From assembly GCF_002797975.1 (NCBI RefSeq), contig NZ_PGET01000001.1, positions 4,700,001 through 4,764,000 on the forward strand: 64,000 nucleotides of DNA, written 5' to 3'. A model generated the notes under the pieces. It was not told the origin of the DNA, searched no databases, and saw nothing but the letters and a program-made list of their open reading frames with translations. The translations under genes and the position numbers were made by a program. The DNA is from [Clostridium] celerecrescens 18A. Its GTDB lineage: Bacteria; Bacillota; Clostridia; Lachnospirales; Lachnospiraceae. This document shows positions 30,178 to 39,240 of the stretch, one piece after another. How positions within the stretch are numbered: the stretch's first letter is position 1; every line of letters starts with the position of its first letter.

Positions 30178-31194
30178 ATGAGAATATTGGTAACCGGAGG
30201 CGCCGGATATATCGGCAGCCATACATGCATTGAGCTTTTGGAACAAGGTCATGAGGTTGTTGTAGTGGATAACCTTTGCAACTCCTCCAGGGTGTCCCTG
30301 GAGCGGGTAGAAGCCATTACCGGGAAAACGGTGACCTTCTATGAAGCAGACCTTTTGGACCGGGATGCATTAGATGAGATATTTGATATTGAGATAATCG
30401 ATGCTGTCATCCATTTTGCCGGATTAAAGGCTGTGGGAGAGTCCGTTGCCAAACCTTTGGAATATTACCACAATAACATTACCGGAACTCTGATTCTGTG
30501 TGATGTTATGAGGGAGCATAAGGTAAAGAACATCATATTCAGTTCCTCAGCAACTGTATACGGAGATCCGGCTTTTGTGCCGATCACGGAAGAATGCCCC
30601 AAAGGTGCTATTACCAATCCTTACGGGCAGACAAAAGGCATGCTGGAGCAGATCCTCACAGACCTTCATACCGCTGATCCGGAATGGAGTGTGATCATTC
30701 TTCGCTATTTCAATCCTGTTGGCGCTCATAAGAGCGGTTTAATCGGAGAAGATCCTGCGGGAATCCCCAATAACTTAACACCATACATTACTCAGGTTGC
30801 GGTAGGCAAGCTGAAGGAAGTAGGTGTATTTGGAAATGATTATGATACGCCTGATGGAACCGGAGTCAGGGATTATATCCATGTGGTAGATCTGGCTCTT
30901 GGGCATGTAAAAGCCCTTGAAAAGATGGCATCCTCAGAGCCGTTGGTACGTATTTATAATCTGGGAACCGGTCAGGGCTTTAGCGTGCTTCAGATGATCG
31001 AGGCGTTTTCAAAGGCATGTGGGAAGTCCATTCCATATTCCATCAAGCCCCGCCGCCCAGGCGATATTGCAGAATGCTATGCAGATGCAGCTCTGGCTAA
31101 AAAGGAGCTTGGCTGGGAAGCAAAACGCGGAATTGACGAGATGTGTGAAGACTCCTGGAGATGGCAGTCCGGGAATCCTAACGGATACAGGTAA
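30178..31194 (+). CDS. galE: UDP-glucose/UDP-HexNAc 4-epimerase
   Basis: 338 residues, extended SDR. NAD-binding [10 protein letters not shown] at the N-terminus, the catalytic FSSSATVYG and YGQTK (Tyr-X3-Lys) in the middle, and [13 protein letters not shown] near 262. Interconverts UDP-glucose and UDP-galactose and, in many relatives, the N-acetyl forms, which would suit the NahK-like neighbour. ATG follows AAGAGGAGAGAAT. The gap before it contains a fragment (ATCCGCTTGAGTCATT) shared with the hairpin before cutC. Confidence 0.94.
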   Translation: MRILVTGGAGYIGSHTCIELLEQGHEVVVVDNLCNSSRVSLERVEAITGKTVTFYEADLLDRDALDEIFDIEIIDAVIHFAGLKAVGESVAKPLEYYHNNITGTLILCDVMREHKVKNIIFSSSATVYGDPAFVPITEECPKGAITNPYGQTKGMLEQILTDLHTADPEWSVIILRYFNPVGAHKSGLIGEDPAGIPNNLTPYITQVAVGKLKEVGVFGNDYDTPDGTGVRDYIHVVDLALGHVKALEKMASSEPLVRIYNLGTGQGFSVLQMIEAFSKACGKSIPYSIKPRRPGDIAECYADAALAKKELGWEAKRGIDEMCEDSWRWQSGNPNGYR

Positions 31195-31294
31195 AGGCGT
31201 AGGGGCCTCTGCCATGCATGATGCACCGGCTGGTCTGACCGATGATTAGCCGGGAGCAGATGCTCTTTGATTTCTTTTCAACCTTGAGGTAAAG
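31195..31294 (+). other. Structured gap after galE
   Basis: Inverted repeats CCGGCT...AGCCGG and GAGC-AGAT-GCTC, the latter followed by TTTGATTTCTTTT, may form a weak terminator for the galE operon. Confidence 0.35.
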
Positions 31295-31654
31295 ATGAAG
31301 ATAAAAAAGATGTTGAAACAGATCAGGAATAATTATGTCATTGAACAGGTGAGAAAAATTAATATTCCAGAATTTGAACCGGATAAGACCATGCGGTATC
31401 ATATTATTTTTTCGGGAAGAGTACAACGTGTTGGTTTTCGTCTGGAAATAGAGCAGCTGGCATTAAGATTAAAATTAACTGGATGGATAAAGAACCTTGA
31501 GAGCGGAAATGTAGAAATGGAAATTCAGGGAATGAAAAATAAAATAGACTACTTATTGGAGTTTATGAATTCGCTGAAACGTATTAAAATAAGCCAAATG
31601 CAAAAAGATATAAGAACTGTTTTAAACCAGGAAGAGGAGTTTAAAATAATTTAA
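31295..31654 (+). CDS. Acylphosphatase-like protein with N-terminal extension
   Basis: 119 residues. The C-terminal 85 residues match acylphosphatase: FSGRVQRVGFR with the phosphate-loop Arg, and GWIKNLESGNVEMEIQG with the catalytic Asn. Hydrolyses acyl-phosphates by family. About 33 extra N-terminal residues rich in Lys/Ile precede the domain. The gene is AT-rich compared with the flanking galE, hinting at a different history. The ATG follows TTGAGGTAAAG. Cellular role unknown. Confidence 0.82.
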   Translation: MKIKKMLKQIRNNYVIEQVRKINIPEFEPDKTMRYHIIFSGRVQRVGFRLEIEQLALRLKLTGWIKNLESGNVEMEIQGMKNKIDYLLEFMNSLKRIKISQMQKDIRTVLNQEEEFKII

Positions 31655-31818
31655 TAGTAGTTATTTATTATCTTGATAATTAAAACGGATAGTTTCCGTT
31701 GTCAAAGTATCTATCCTTAGGATTTTCATTCCATGGACGGATGCTTTTTTCTTTTGTTGCACTGTCAATTACAAAAGGATTACTTCATATGAATGAGAAG
31801 AGGATTATCAATAGGTGA

Positions 31819-31894
31819 AAAAGAACAGGAGCACCGCCACTAACATGAAGTCATTATGACTTTATGCAAGCGTGCGGCACTCCTGTTCTTTCTC
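31819..31894 (-). terminator. Terminator for the metF transcript
   Basis: AAGAACAGGAG (31821-31831) pairs with CTCCTGTTCTT (31880-31890), with further pairing inside. On the minus strand it ends in TTTTTC. It lies about 160 bases after metF. Confidence 0.7.
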
Positions 31895-31898
31895 TGAT

Positions 31899-32050
31899 TG
31901 AGAAACGGTATAGAGCATACCAAGGATAGAGATAATGCCAAAAATAATACAAAGAATCCAGGCATAATTGTAGATTCCCGTGAAATCTTAGATGGAGGCT
32001 AATAATGGAGTGCCAATGGCAAGACCAAGTTGTCCAAACAGATTTATACT
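31899..32050 (-). pseudogene. Remnant of the C-terminus of an MFS transporter
   Basis: On the minus strand one frame reads NLFGQLGLAIGTPLLASI, a stop (TAA, rc of 31988-31990), then DFTGIYNYAWILCIIF and GIISILGMLY. This is the look of the last two helices of a major facilitator transporter (G-PLL-S-x-D-TG-Y-YAWI). The upstream part is absent: metF ends four bases before it. Not translated as it stands. Confidence 0.55.
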
Positions 32051-32053
32051 TTA

Positions 32054-32917
32054 TTATTCCCGAATTAGCTGATGAACCGCTTCATGTATTTTTTTTGCTA
32101 TGTAAGGATTGTTCATTGTATAAAGATGAATGCCATTGACGCCGTGCACAACAAGATCAACAATTTGATCAATTGCATAAGCAATGCCTGCATCACGCAT
32201 TGCATCAGGATTATTTTCGTACCGGTTCATCATCGCGATGAATTTCGAGGGCAGTTCCACATGGCAGAGTGATACCATGCGTTCGATCTGCTTCTTATTG
32301 ATTACCGGCATAATGCCTGCTTCAATCGGAACATGGATCCCCGCAAGGGAACAACGTTCCTGAAATCGATAAAGATAGTCATTATGAAAGAAAAGCTGTG
32401 TAATTAACTGATCCGCTCCAGAATCCACTTTTCTCTTTAAATTATCAATGTCTTCAATGAGATCCTTTGATTCCGTATGTCCTTCAGGATAGCAAGCCGC
32501 TGTTATGTCAAAATCTCCGTACTCCTTAATAAACGTAATCATATCGCTGGCATAGGAAAAGTCACCTCTGGGCTGATTGGGATCTAGAATATCTCCACGG
32601 AGTGCAAGGATATTTTCGATTCCGTTTTGCTTAAAATTCTCCAACTGAGAAAGTAAATCTTCTTTCGTAAGGCCGGCACAAGTTAAATGGGCTAAACTTT
32701 CAATATTGTATTGATTCTTAATTGTGGATGCAATTTCACAGGTCGTGTGACCGTTGCCATTGCCACCTGCTCCATAGGTTACGCTGATAAAGTCGGGATT
32801 CAGTTCATGCAAAGCATTAAGCGTATTGTAAATTGTCTGGATAGAATCGGTTCTTTTGGGTGGAAAGACCTCAAAAGATAACGTTGTCTTATTTTTTAAG
32901 ATATTAGATAGTTTCAT
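32054..32917 (-). CDS. metF: Methylenetetrahydrofolate reductase
   Basis: 287-residue TIM barrel. Reduces 5,10-methylene-THF to 5-methyl-THF. Visible family motifs are SFEVFPPKR at residue 14, VTYGAGGNGNGHT near 48 and LAHLTCAG near 75, with LALRGD near 105 and QLFFHNDYLYRF near 170. Length is normal for the short bacterial form. The start codon overlaps the frame of a decayed metE C-terminus, suggesting the gene was once the second cistron of metE-metF. No canonical ribosome site is seen (AAGGCGG only), consistent with past coupling. Confidence 0.92.
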   Translation of the reverse strand: MKLSNILKNKTTLSFEVFPPKRTDSIQTIYNTLNALHELNPDFISVTYGAGGNGNGHTTCEIASTIKNQYNIESLAHLTCAGLTKEDLLSQLENFKQNGIENILALRGDILDPNQPRGDFSYASDMITFIKEYGDFDITAACYPEGHTESKDLIEDIDNLKRKVDSGADQLITQLFFHNDYLYRFQERCSLAGIHVPIEAGIMPVINKKQIERMVSLCHVELPSKFIAMMNRYENNPDAMRDAGIAYAIDQIVDLVVHGVNGIHLYTMNNPYIAKKIHEAVHQLIRE

Positions 32918-33010
32918 TTCTTAACCGCCTTGCTGCCTGAACCATGTTTTCAAGACTGGGTTTAGGCCCGGTCTCTGTCTTTGCAGCAAAGTACCTTCCA
33001 TTTATTTTAC
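32904..33010 (-). pseudogene. Remnant of the metE C-terminus upstream of metF
   Basis: The minus-strand frame running into the metF start reads YFAAKTETGPKPSLENMVQ then AARRLRNETI and stops at 32904-32906. The SLENMVQAARRLR part matches the C-terminal helix of cobalamin-independent methionine synthase (E. coli ends ALANMVQAAQNLRRG). The rest of metE is missing. Confidence 0.5.
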
Positions 33011-33146
33011 AACAAATAATAACACAGGAATGAGGTCATTACGTAATACAAAATACTTATAGATACCTATAGAAAAAAGCTATGACAGATACTGCCATAA
33101 TAAGACAAACTGGCCAGTAATGTTCCCAAAGAATACATTTATGGGC

Positions 33147-34055
33147 CTAATGGGTTGTCTCACGCTGTATATTTTTCTCAGACAGCTTTTTTATAGAGGT
33201 AGCATATTCCGAAGGAGTCATTCCGGTCAAATGCTTGAATTGTCTGGAAAAGTAGTGAACCGAGGTATAACCAAGCTGATTGGCGATCTGGGTAAAATTA
33301 AGCTGCCGGTTTCGGATGAGCTGCTTGGCCGCATCGATTTTCATGCTGTTAAAATATTCAATGACGCCAGTGTTCCCCTTTTCTGAGAAAAGCTTTTTTA
33401 ACTGGGAAGTGCTGATTAAATTATCCCGGCTGATCTGATCAATGGTCAGCTGGCTGCAGATGTTCTTTTCGAAATAACAAAGGATGGTTTCATAGATGTC
33501 TTCTGCAGAAGGGGTGTCCTTAAGGAGGGCTGGAGCCTGTCTGGCTGAAAAGGAATGGCGGTACATTTGGATCAGGAACTGCTCCAGATAAATCTTTATC
33601 ATCTGCTCTGCCGCAAAGGGCCCGTGGTCCTTTCGTACCAGCACTTCCTGATAGGGATCGTCAAGTCTTCCTTCAAAGCACAATCGTGCTTCCGCAATGA
33701 TCCGCGCCAGAAGCTCCTGCTCTTCCTGCCCCACCTTTAAGATCTGCTCCTTAAAAAACGCCATATGAGGGGATTGGCAGTCAAACCCAATGACCACAAG
33801 GTTGGGAGCAATGATCCCATTGGCTAAAACCCTGTGGAATTCATTTGGCTGATGGAAAATAACCTCTCCTTTTTGAAGCGTAAGCCGTTCATGATCAGCT
33901 ACCACATCCACTTCTCCCTTATCGACACAAAGCAGTTCCCAAAAGTTATGAGATTCCCCCGCAAACGTGAAGTCGCTCATATATTCAAAATAATGGATGC
34001 TGATGATCCGGTGTATGGTCACTTCTTCTGTTAATTCCGTATACTTATATTTCAT
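33147..34055 (-). CDS. AraC-family regulator of the sugar ABC transporter
   Basis: 302 residues, paralogue of the regulator at 27010. Cupin-like N-terminal sensor (HYFEYMSDFTFAGESHNFWELLCVDKGEV) and C-terminal HTH pair (TIDQISRDNLISTSQLKKLF and FTQIANQLGYTSVHYFSRQFKHLTGMTPSEY). Start codon behind AGGGGGAAA. Divergent from the solute-binding protein gene at 34292 across 236 bases, so likely its activator. The similarity of the pair suggests both respond to related glycans. Confidence 0.9.
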   Translation of the reverse strand: MKYKYTELTEEVTIHRIISIHYFEYMSDFTFAGESHNFWELLCVDKGEVDVVADHERLTLQKGEVIFHQPNEFHRVLANGIIAPNLVVIGFDCQSPHMAFFKEQILKVGQEEQELLARIIAEARLCFEGRLDDPYQEVLVRKDHGPFAAEQMIKIYLEQFLIQMYRHSFSARQAPALLKDTPSAEDIYETILCYFEKNICSQLTIDQISRDNLISTSQLKKLFSEKGNTGVIEYFNSMKIDAAKQLIRNRQLNFTQIANQLGYTSVHYFSRQFKHLTGMTPSEYATSIKKLSEKNIQRETTH

Positions 34056-34095
34056 ACTTTTCCCCCTGGTTTCATAGACTAAATGCTTCTGCCTT

Positions 34096-34282
34096 TACAA
34101 ATGCTATATTGTGCAAATAGTATATAATTTACCTGTATTTTAACTTCTTATTATGAAAAAAGCAAATGATAAAAATCTAAATTGTTAAAAATGATGACCT
34201 TTTGTACAAAGCATTTTGCCCAAAAGTATAATAATATAGATTCACCAAGAACATCTGACGGAAAAGTCAGATAACATAGGGA
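34096..34282 (+). promoter_or_regulatory. Control region of the sugar ABC operon
   Basis: Contains TGCAAAT at 34112-34118 (same heptamer as at 28002 and 28023) and TACAAAT at 34096-34102, a TATAAT -10 at 34227-34232 without a consensus -35, a hairpin ATCTGAC-GGAAAA-GTCAGAT (34253-34272), and GGGAGG before the ATG. Confidence 0.5.
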
Positions 34283-34291
34283 GGTAAAATT

Positions 34292-35602
34292 ATGAAAAGA
34301 CGTTTTATGGGTATTATGCTAAGTGCGGTCATGGCTGCCGGCCTTCTGGCAGGATGTGCAGGAGGGGCCACCACTGCTACCACAGCTGCTGCGGCTGGCG
34401 GAGCGGCCACGGATGCACCGAAGGAAACGGCTGCAGGCGGCGGAGAAGGGCTTATTTACTGGTCCATGTGGGAAGCAACAGAGCCTCAGGGCCAGGCAAT
34501 CCAGATGGCAATTGACAAATTCACTGCAGATACAGGAGTGAAGGTAGATGTTCAGTTTAAGGGACGTACGGGAATCCGTGAAGGTCTGCAGCCGGCTTTG
34601 GATGCGGGAACTAACATTGACTTATTTGACGAGGATATTGACCGTGTAAATACCACATGGGGACAGTACTTAATGGATCTGGAGGATTTAGTAAAGACTT
34701 CCGGCTACGAAGCCAACGCTAATGCAGGTTTAATGAGTGCTTGCCGGGAAGTGGGAGATGGAACATTAAAATCCATTCCTTACCAGCCCAATGTATTTGC
34801 ATTTTTCTATAATCAGACTATTTTCGATGAGGCGGGAATCAAGGAAGTGCCAAAGACCTGGGAAGAGCTTGATGCAGCTTGCCAGAAGATCAAGGATGCG
34901 GGCTATACTCCCATAACCTGTGATGACGCTTACATAACAGCCATGTTTGGCTATCATATGTCCAGACTTTTAGGCGAACCGGGAACAGAAGCTGTTGTAA
35001 AGGAAGGCAAGTGGGATGACCCGGCAGTCCTTAAAACAGCTCAGGCTTATGAAGTCTTTGCACAGAAAGGGTATTTTTCAGAAACCATTGCTTCCAACGT
35101 ATGGCCTGCTGGACAGAACCAGGAACTTGCGCTTGGAACAGCAGCCATGTATTTAAACGGCTCCTGGCTTCCAAATGAAGTAAAGGATATGGCAGGAGAA
35201 GACTTTAAATGGGGCTGCTTCAGCTATCCGGCGGTGGAAGGCGGAAAAGATGGTACCAATGCGTCCAACTATGGCGCTCAGGTTCTGGCGATCAATAAGA
35301 ATTCCCAAAATGGTGAAAATGCATTTAAGCTGATAGAATACATCACTCAGGGAGAATTTGACAAGAAAATGTCCGAACTGTCAATGGGTATTCCGGCAGA
35401 TTCCAGAAATGCAGAGTGGCCGGCGCAGCTTGCCAGTGTGAAGCCGGTTATGGAGAGCTTAAGCGTACGTTATCCATGGGCAGCCGGAGCAGAAGCCAAT
35501 GCAGACTTAACACCGATTATTAAGGAGAACTTTATGAAGCTTTGCGGAGGATCCATTACAGCGGATGGGTTCGTGGATGCTCTTAAAGCAGCAGGCAAAT
35601 AA
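34292..35602 (+). CDS. Sugar ABC transporter solute-binding lipoprotein
   Basis: 436 residues. Signal peptide with lipobox LLAGC (Cys22) anchors it to the membrane; a low-complexity Ala/Thr/Gly linker (23-50) follows. The rest is a type I extracellular solute-binding protein (family 1): LIYWSMWEATEPQGQAIQ, QPNVFAFFYNQTIFDEAGI, LGTAAMYLNGSWLPNEV. The substrate is probably an oligosaccharide; the paired regulator hints at a link with the amino-sugar module. The permease genes follow after a hairpin; no ATPase gene is present. Confidence 0.93.
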   Translation: MKRRFMGIMLSAVMAAGLLAGCAGGATTATTAAAAGGAATDAPKETAAGGGEGLIYWSMWEATEPQGQAIQMAIDKFTADTGVKVDVQFKGRTGIREGLQPALDAGTNIDLFDEDIDRVNTTWGQYLMDLEDLVKTSGYEANANAGLMSACREVGDGTLKSIPYQPNVFAFFYNQTIFDEAGIKEVPKTWEELDAACQKIKDAGYTPITCDDAYITAMFGYHMSRLLGEPGTEAVVKEGKWDDPAVLKTAQAYEVFAQKGYFSETIASNVWPAGQNQELALGTAAMYLNGSWLPNEVKDMAGEDFKWGCFSYPAVEGGKDGTNASNYGAQVLAINKNSQNGENAFKLIEYITQGEFDKKMSELSMGIPADSRNAEWPAQLASVKPVMESLSVRYPWAAGAEANADLTPIIKENFMKLCGGSITADGFVDALKAAGK

Positions 35603-35623
35603 TCCGGATCAATAGATTTTTAT

Positions 35624-35649
35624 GGTGGCACCGCTTTGGCGGTGTCACC
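35624..35649 (+). repeat. Intercistronic hairpin after the binding-protein gene
   Basis: GGTGGCACCGC-TTT-GGCGGTGTCACC, no T-tract. Typical of elements that let the binding protein mRNA outlast that of the permeases. Confidence 0.65.
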
Positions 35650-35683
35650 CTGTAATTAAGGAAAGCCGGGGGAGGTATTTAAC

Positions 35684-36589
35684 GTGAAGAAGAATAAGAC
35701 AATGATTGCCGTATTTCTAACACCGGCAGTATTAATGTTTGTCCTTGTATTCCTTTATCCCATTGTCAGGACAATTTTTATGAGTTTCTTTAAAATTGAA
35801 GGAATCACGGACTCTATGACCAAGTGGCAGTTTACCGGATTGGCCAATTACAGCAAACTTGCGTCGACCAGCTTATTCCGTATTTCCATGTGGAATCTGT
35901 TCCGCATCTGGTTAATAGGCGGACTGGTTGTTATGTCTCTCGCTCTTTTGTTTGCGGTGATCCTCACCAGCGGAATACGTTTTAAAAGCTTTTTCAGGGC
36001 AATGATCTATCTTCCCAACGTAGTCAGTGCAGTCGCTCTTGCGACCATGTGGCTTCAGTATGTATACAGCCCTAAATTCGGTCTCCTTAAAAATGTATTT
36101 TCCGCCATAGGGCTTAAATACTTATCCAAAGTCCAGTGGCTTGATAATGATCATAAATTCATGGCCCTTCTGGTTGCCTACTGTTTTGGAATGGTGGGAT
36201 ATCACATGCTGATATTTGCTAGCGGAATCGAGCGGATCGGAGAGGACTACTATGAGGCAGCCACTCTGGATGGAGCAAATAAGGTAAACCAGTTCCGCTA
36301 TATTACCCTTCCCTTGTTAAAAGGGGTATTCAAAACAAATATTACCATGTGGAGCGTTACATCGGTGGGATTTTTCGTCTGGTCCCAGCTGTTTTCAACG
36401 GTTACGGCGGATACCCAGACCATTACTCCCATGGTTTATATGTACATGATGATTTTTGGTGCCGGCAACAGCATGACCGAACGGAATGCAGGCCTTGGTG
36501 CGGCAATCGGTGTCCTCTTAAGCATCTGTGTGGTTGCTGTATTCCTGCTATGCAACAAACTGATAAAAGAGGATGATCTGGAATTCTAA
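35684..36589 (+). CDS. Sugar ABC transporter permease (MalF/UgpA-like)
   Basis: 301 residues, about six membrane helices. The EAA loop for ATPase docking is EDYYEAATLDGANKVNQFRYITLPLL near residue 190-215. Works with the second permease and the binding protein to import a glycan. Preceded by GGGGGAGG, with a GTG start. Confidence 0.93.
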   Translation: MKKNKTMIAVFLTPAVLMFVLVFLYPIVRTIFMSFFKIEGITDSMTKWQFTGLANYSKLASTSLFRISMWNLFRIWLIGGLVVMSLALLFAVILTSGIRFKSFFRAMIYLPNVVSAVALATMWLQYVYSPKFGLLKNVFSAIGLKYLSKVQWLDNDHKFMALLVAYCFGMVGYHMLIFASGIERIGEDYYEAATLDGANKVNQFRYITLPLLKGVFKTNITMWSVTSVGFFVWSQLFSTVTADTQTITPMVYMYMMIFGAGNSMTERNAGLGAAIGVLLSICVVAVFLLCNKLIKEDDLEF

Positions 36590-36601
36590 GGAGGGGAATC
36601 T

Positions 36602-37477
36602 ATGGCTAAAAAGAAAGGGTTTATGGAGCCATTTAACTGGAAAAGAGAGCTGAAGCTTTTACCGGGATATCTGATCCTTAGTGTTTGGATATTATTTACC
36701 ATTGTATTGCTGGGCTGGGTGGTAGCTGCCAGCTTTTCTACGACAAAGGCCATATTTTCAGGCCGTGTCCTGTCCCAGGGAATTCATTTTGAAAACTATG
36801 CAAAGGCCTGGACCAATTCCAATGTGTCCGCTATCTTCTTTAATTCCCTGATGTATTCCGTTATTTCATGTACGCTTCTTGTTTTGATCTGTGCGCCTGC
36901 CGCATACGTATTGTCCCGCTTTCGCTTTGCAGGGAATAAAATGATCCAGACCAGCCTTGTGTCTGCCATGGGAGTGCCTGTGGTCATGATCGTTCTTCCC
37001 TTGTTCAGCCTGATTGCCGGAATGAACGTATTAAATAACTACATGGCAAACAAAGCGGTGCTGATATTTCTTTATGTGGGGATCAACGTTCCTTATACTA
37101 CAATTTTTCTGCTGACATTTTTTGCCAATATCTCCAGGGCATACGAGGAAGCGGCCGCTATTGACGGCTGTCCTCCCATGAGGGCGTTCTGGCTGATCAT
37201 GTTTCCCATGGCTCAGTCCGGGATCATTACGGTTACAATATTCAATTTTATTAATATATGGAATGAGTATTTCATTTCCCTCATTTTCGCCAACTCCGAC
37301 AGGGTACGGCCGGTTGCGGTGGGGCTATATTCCATGATCAATTCCATGAAATATACGGGAGACTGGTCAGGAATGTTTGCATCCGTTATCATCGTATTTC
37401 TTCCTACTTTTATCCTTTATATCTTTTTGTCGGAGAAAATCATTGCCGGAATTACTGGGGGCGGAGTCAAAGGCTAA
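36602..37477 (+). CDS. Sugar ABC transporter permease (MalG/UgpE-like)
   Basis: 291 residues, six membrane helices, EAA loop as YEEAAAIDGCPPMRAFWLIMFPM near residue 180-200. ATG after AAGGAGGGGAATC. Since no ATP-binding subunit is encoded beside it, the system probably uses a shared MsmK/UgpC-type ATPase from elsewhere in the genome, as is common in Firmicutes CUT1 systems. Confidence 0.93.
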   Translation: MAKKKGFMEPFNWKRELKLLPGYLILSVWILFTIVLLGWVVAASFSTTKAIFSGRVLSQGIHFENYAKAWTNSNVSAIFFNSLMYSVISCTLLVLICAPAAYVLSRFRFAGNKMIQTSLVSAMGVPVVMIVLPLFSLIAGMNVLNNYMANKAVLIFLYVGINVPYTTIFLLTFFANISRAYEEAAAIDGCPPMRAFWLIMFPMAQSGIITVTIFNFINIWNEYFISLIFANSDRVRPVAVGLYSMINSMKYTGDWSGMFASVIIVFLPTFILYIFLSEKIIAGITGGGVKG

Positions 37478-37497
37478 TGACTTTATTGGAAAAAATA

Positions 37498-37586
37498 TAA
37501 AAAACCTCCTGCTATCCGTGGGACTGTAAGATAATTCTTTTAATGAAAGAATTATTTACCCAGCCCAGGAAAGGCAGGAGGTTTTT
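37498..37586. terminator. Bidirectional terminator between ABC operon and AGCS gene
   Basis: AAAACCTCCTGC pairs with GCAGGAGGTTTT across about 60 bases that hold an inner ATAATTCTTT / AAAGAATTAT stem. A-run on one side and T-run on the other serve both convergent genes. Confidence 0.85.
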
Positions 37587-37592
37587 AAGTTG

Positions 37593-38978
37593 TTATTTAT
37601 CTATGACCGGAATCGGAGTTTCGTCCCTTTCGTCTAAGTGGTTCAGATAGTACTTTGTATCTTTTGCCACAACACCCGATAGAAGCAGAACAGCCACAAG
37701 ATTGGGAATCGCCATCAGTGCGTTTAGGATGTCTGAAATCGTCCACACCAGATCCAGAGACAGCACAGGGCCGACAACTACGATTGACACGAAGATGATT
37801 TTATAGGGCAGCATCCCCTTGGAGCCGAATAAGTACTCGCAGCATCGTTCCCCGTAATAAGACCAGCCAAGAATGGTGGAATAAGCAAAGGTAATGATGC
37901 CGACGACTAAGATCACCGGGCCAAGAACAGGAATCTGACTGAAAGCGGCAGTGGTCATCTGGCCGCCGTTTTGTATCATATCCATATTGATGTCCGGGTT
38001 CTTCATTATAGTTGAAACAAGAACCAGACCGGTCATAAGGCAGACGACAACCGTGTCCCAGAAGGTGCCGGTTGAGGAAACCAGCGCCTGACGCACTGGA
38101 TTCCTTGTTTGTGCAGCCGAAGCTACTAACGGAGCGGAACCCATACCGGACTCATTGGAAAATAAGCCCCGGGCAATGCCGTACTGCATGGCAAGCATAA
38201 TGCCCCGGCCAACCAGACCGCCTGCGACCGCTCCGGGCCGGAAGGCCAGGGTTACAATCACCTTCAGTGCAGGAATGATGAAGTCAGCGTTGATGCCAAG
38301 AATGATCAGACAGCCTGCCACATAGAAGGCCGCCATAAATGGTACAAGCTTTTCACATACTGTTGCGATGGACTTGATGCCGCCGATAATAACCACAGCG
38401 GTAATCACACCGAAGACAAGGCCGATTGCAATGCGCGGAATCGGCAGCGGTACATTGTTTTCAATAATCTCAGCGATAGCGTTGATCTGAGTCCCGCTTC
38501 CAATACCAAAGGAAGCAAACAAGGCGAACAGTGCAAAGAGTACGCCCAGCCACTTTAAGCCCAGTGCTCGCTCCAGTGCATACATGGCACCTCCCTGCAT
38601 TCGTCCATCCTTCGTCTGCACACGATATTTAACTGCAATCAGGGATTCTGAATATTTGGTTGCAATGCCGAATACGCCGGTGAGCCAGCACCAGAGAACA
38701 GCACCTGGGCCGCCTAAGAACACTGCCGTACCCACGCCCACAATATTGCCGGTACCGATGGTGGAGGCAAGGGCAGTAGTCAGCGCCTGAAATTGGCTGA
38801 CCTCTCCTGGTGAATCAGGGTCTTTTGTAACAGACAGCTTAATGGCTGTAAAGGTTTTACGCTGGATAAAGCCTGTGCGCACGGTCAAAAATAAGTGAGT
38901 GCCAAACAGAAGTACAATCATGGGTATCCCCCAAATTGCTGAGTCCAGCTTGTTGAAAAGTTCAGTAACTGCTTGCAT
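37593..38978 (-). CDS. Sodium:alanine/glycine symporter (AGCS family)
   Basis: 461 residues with about ten or eleven membrane helices. AGCS motifs: the signature ALASTIGTGNIVGVGTAV near residue 70, GGPGAVLWCWLTG, and SNESGMGSAPLVASAA near 275. It imports alanine or glycine with Na+. The upstream glycine riboswitch on the same strand argues for glycine as substrate. Convergent with the ABC operon. Confidence 0.94.
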   Translation of the reverse strand: MQAVTELFNKLDSAIWGIPMIVLLFGTHLFLTVRTGFIQRKTFTAIKLSVTKDPDSPGEVSQFQALTTALASTIGTGNIVGVGTAVFLGGPGAVLWCWLTGVFGIATKYSESLIAVKYRVQTKDGRMQGGAMYALERALGLKWLGVLFALFALFASFGIGSGTQINAIAEIIENNVPLPIPRIAIGLVFGVITAVVIIGGIKSIATVCEKLVPFMAAFYVAGCLIILGINADFIIPALKVIVTLAFRPGAVAGGLVGRGIMLAMQYGIARGLFSNESGMGSAPLVASAAQTRNPVRQALVSSTGTFWDTVVVCLMTGLVLVSTIMKNPDINMDMIQNGGQMTTAAFSQIPVLGPVILVVGIITFAYSTILGWSYYGERCCEYLFGSKGMLPYKIIFVSIVVVGPVLSLDLVWTISDILNALMAIPNLVAVLLLSGVVAKDTKYYLNHLDERDETPIPVIDK

Positions 38979-39012
38979 TGTTATCTACTTCCCTTCCTTC
39001 GTATTTTTTGAT

Positions 39013-39045
39013 AAAAAAAAGAGTGGGATATACTCCCACTCACAA
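39013..39045 (-). terminator. Riboswitch-controlled terminator before the AGCS gene
   Basis: On the minus strand GAGTGGGA-GTATA-TCCCACTC is followed by T8. It lies between the glycine aptamer and the gene start, the place for a transcription-attenuating expression platform. Confidence 0.85.
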
Positions 39046-39086
39046 AAAAACAGAGATCATGCGATATTCCAAAAAAAGGGAAACAA

Positions 39087-39180
39087 TCGCCTCTGTCCTT
39101 TTGCCTGAGAGTTTCGCGCCTAAGCGCTTGCCCCTTCGGCCCCTGCATAGCTGCAGATGTCTCCAGAGTGCCATCCGTCC
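39087..39180 (-). promoter_or_regulatory. Glycine riboswitch (single recognisable aptamer)
   Basis: The minus strand shows CTCTGGAGA, then GCCGAAGGGGCAAGC, then CTCTCAGGCAAAAGGACAGAG, the hallmark core of the glycine aptamer. Only one full aptamer is seen; the 50 bases upstream may hold a degenerate partner. Followed by a terminator and an AGCS symporter. Confidence 0.92.
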
Positions 39181-39240
39181 ATGGTCTGCGCTGGGCGCAT
39201 TCCACAGATTTCATTTGGCGAACATTTAAAGAATAGCGTC

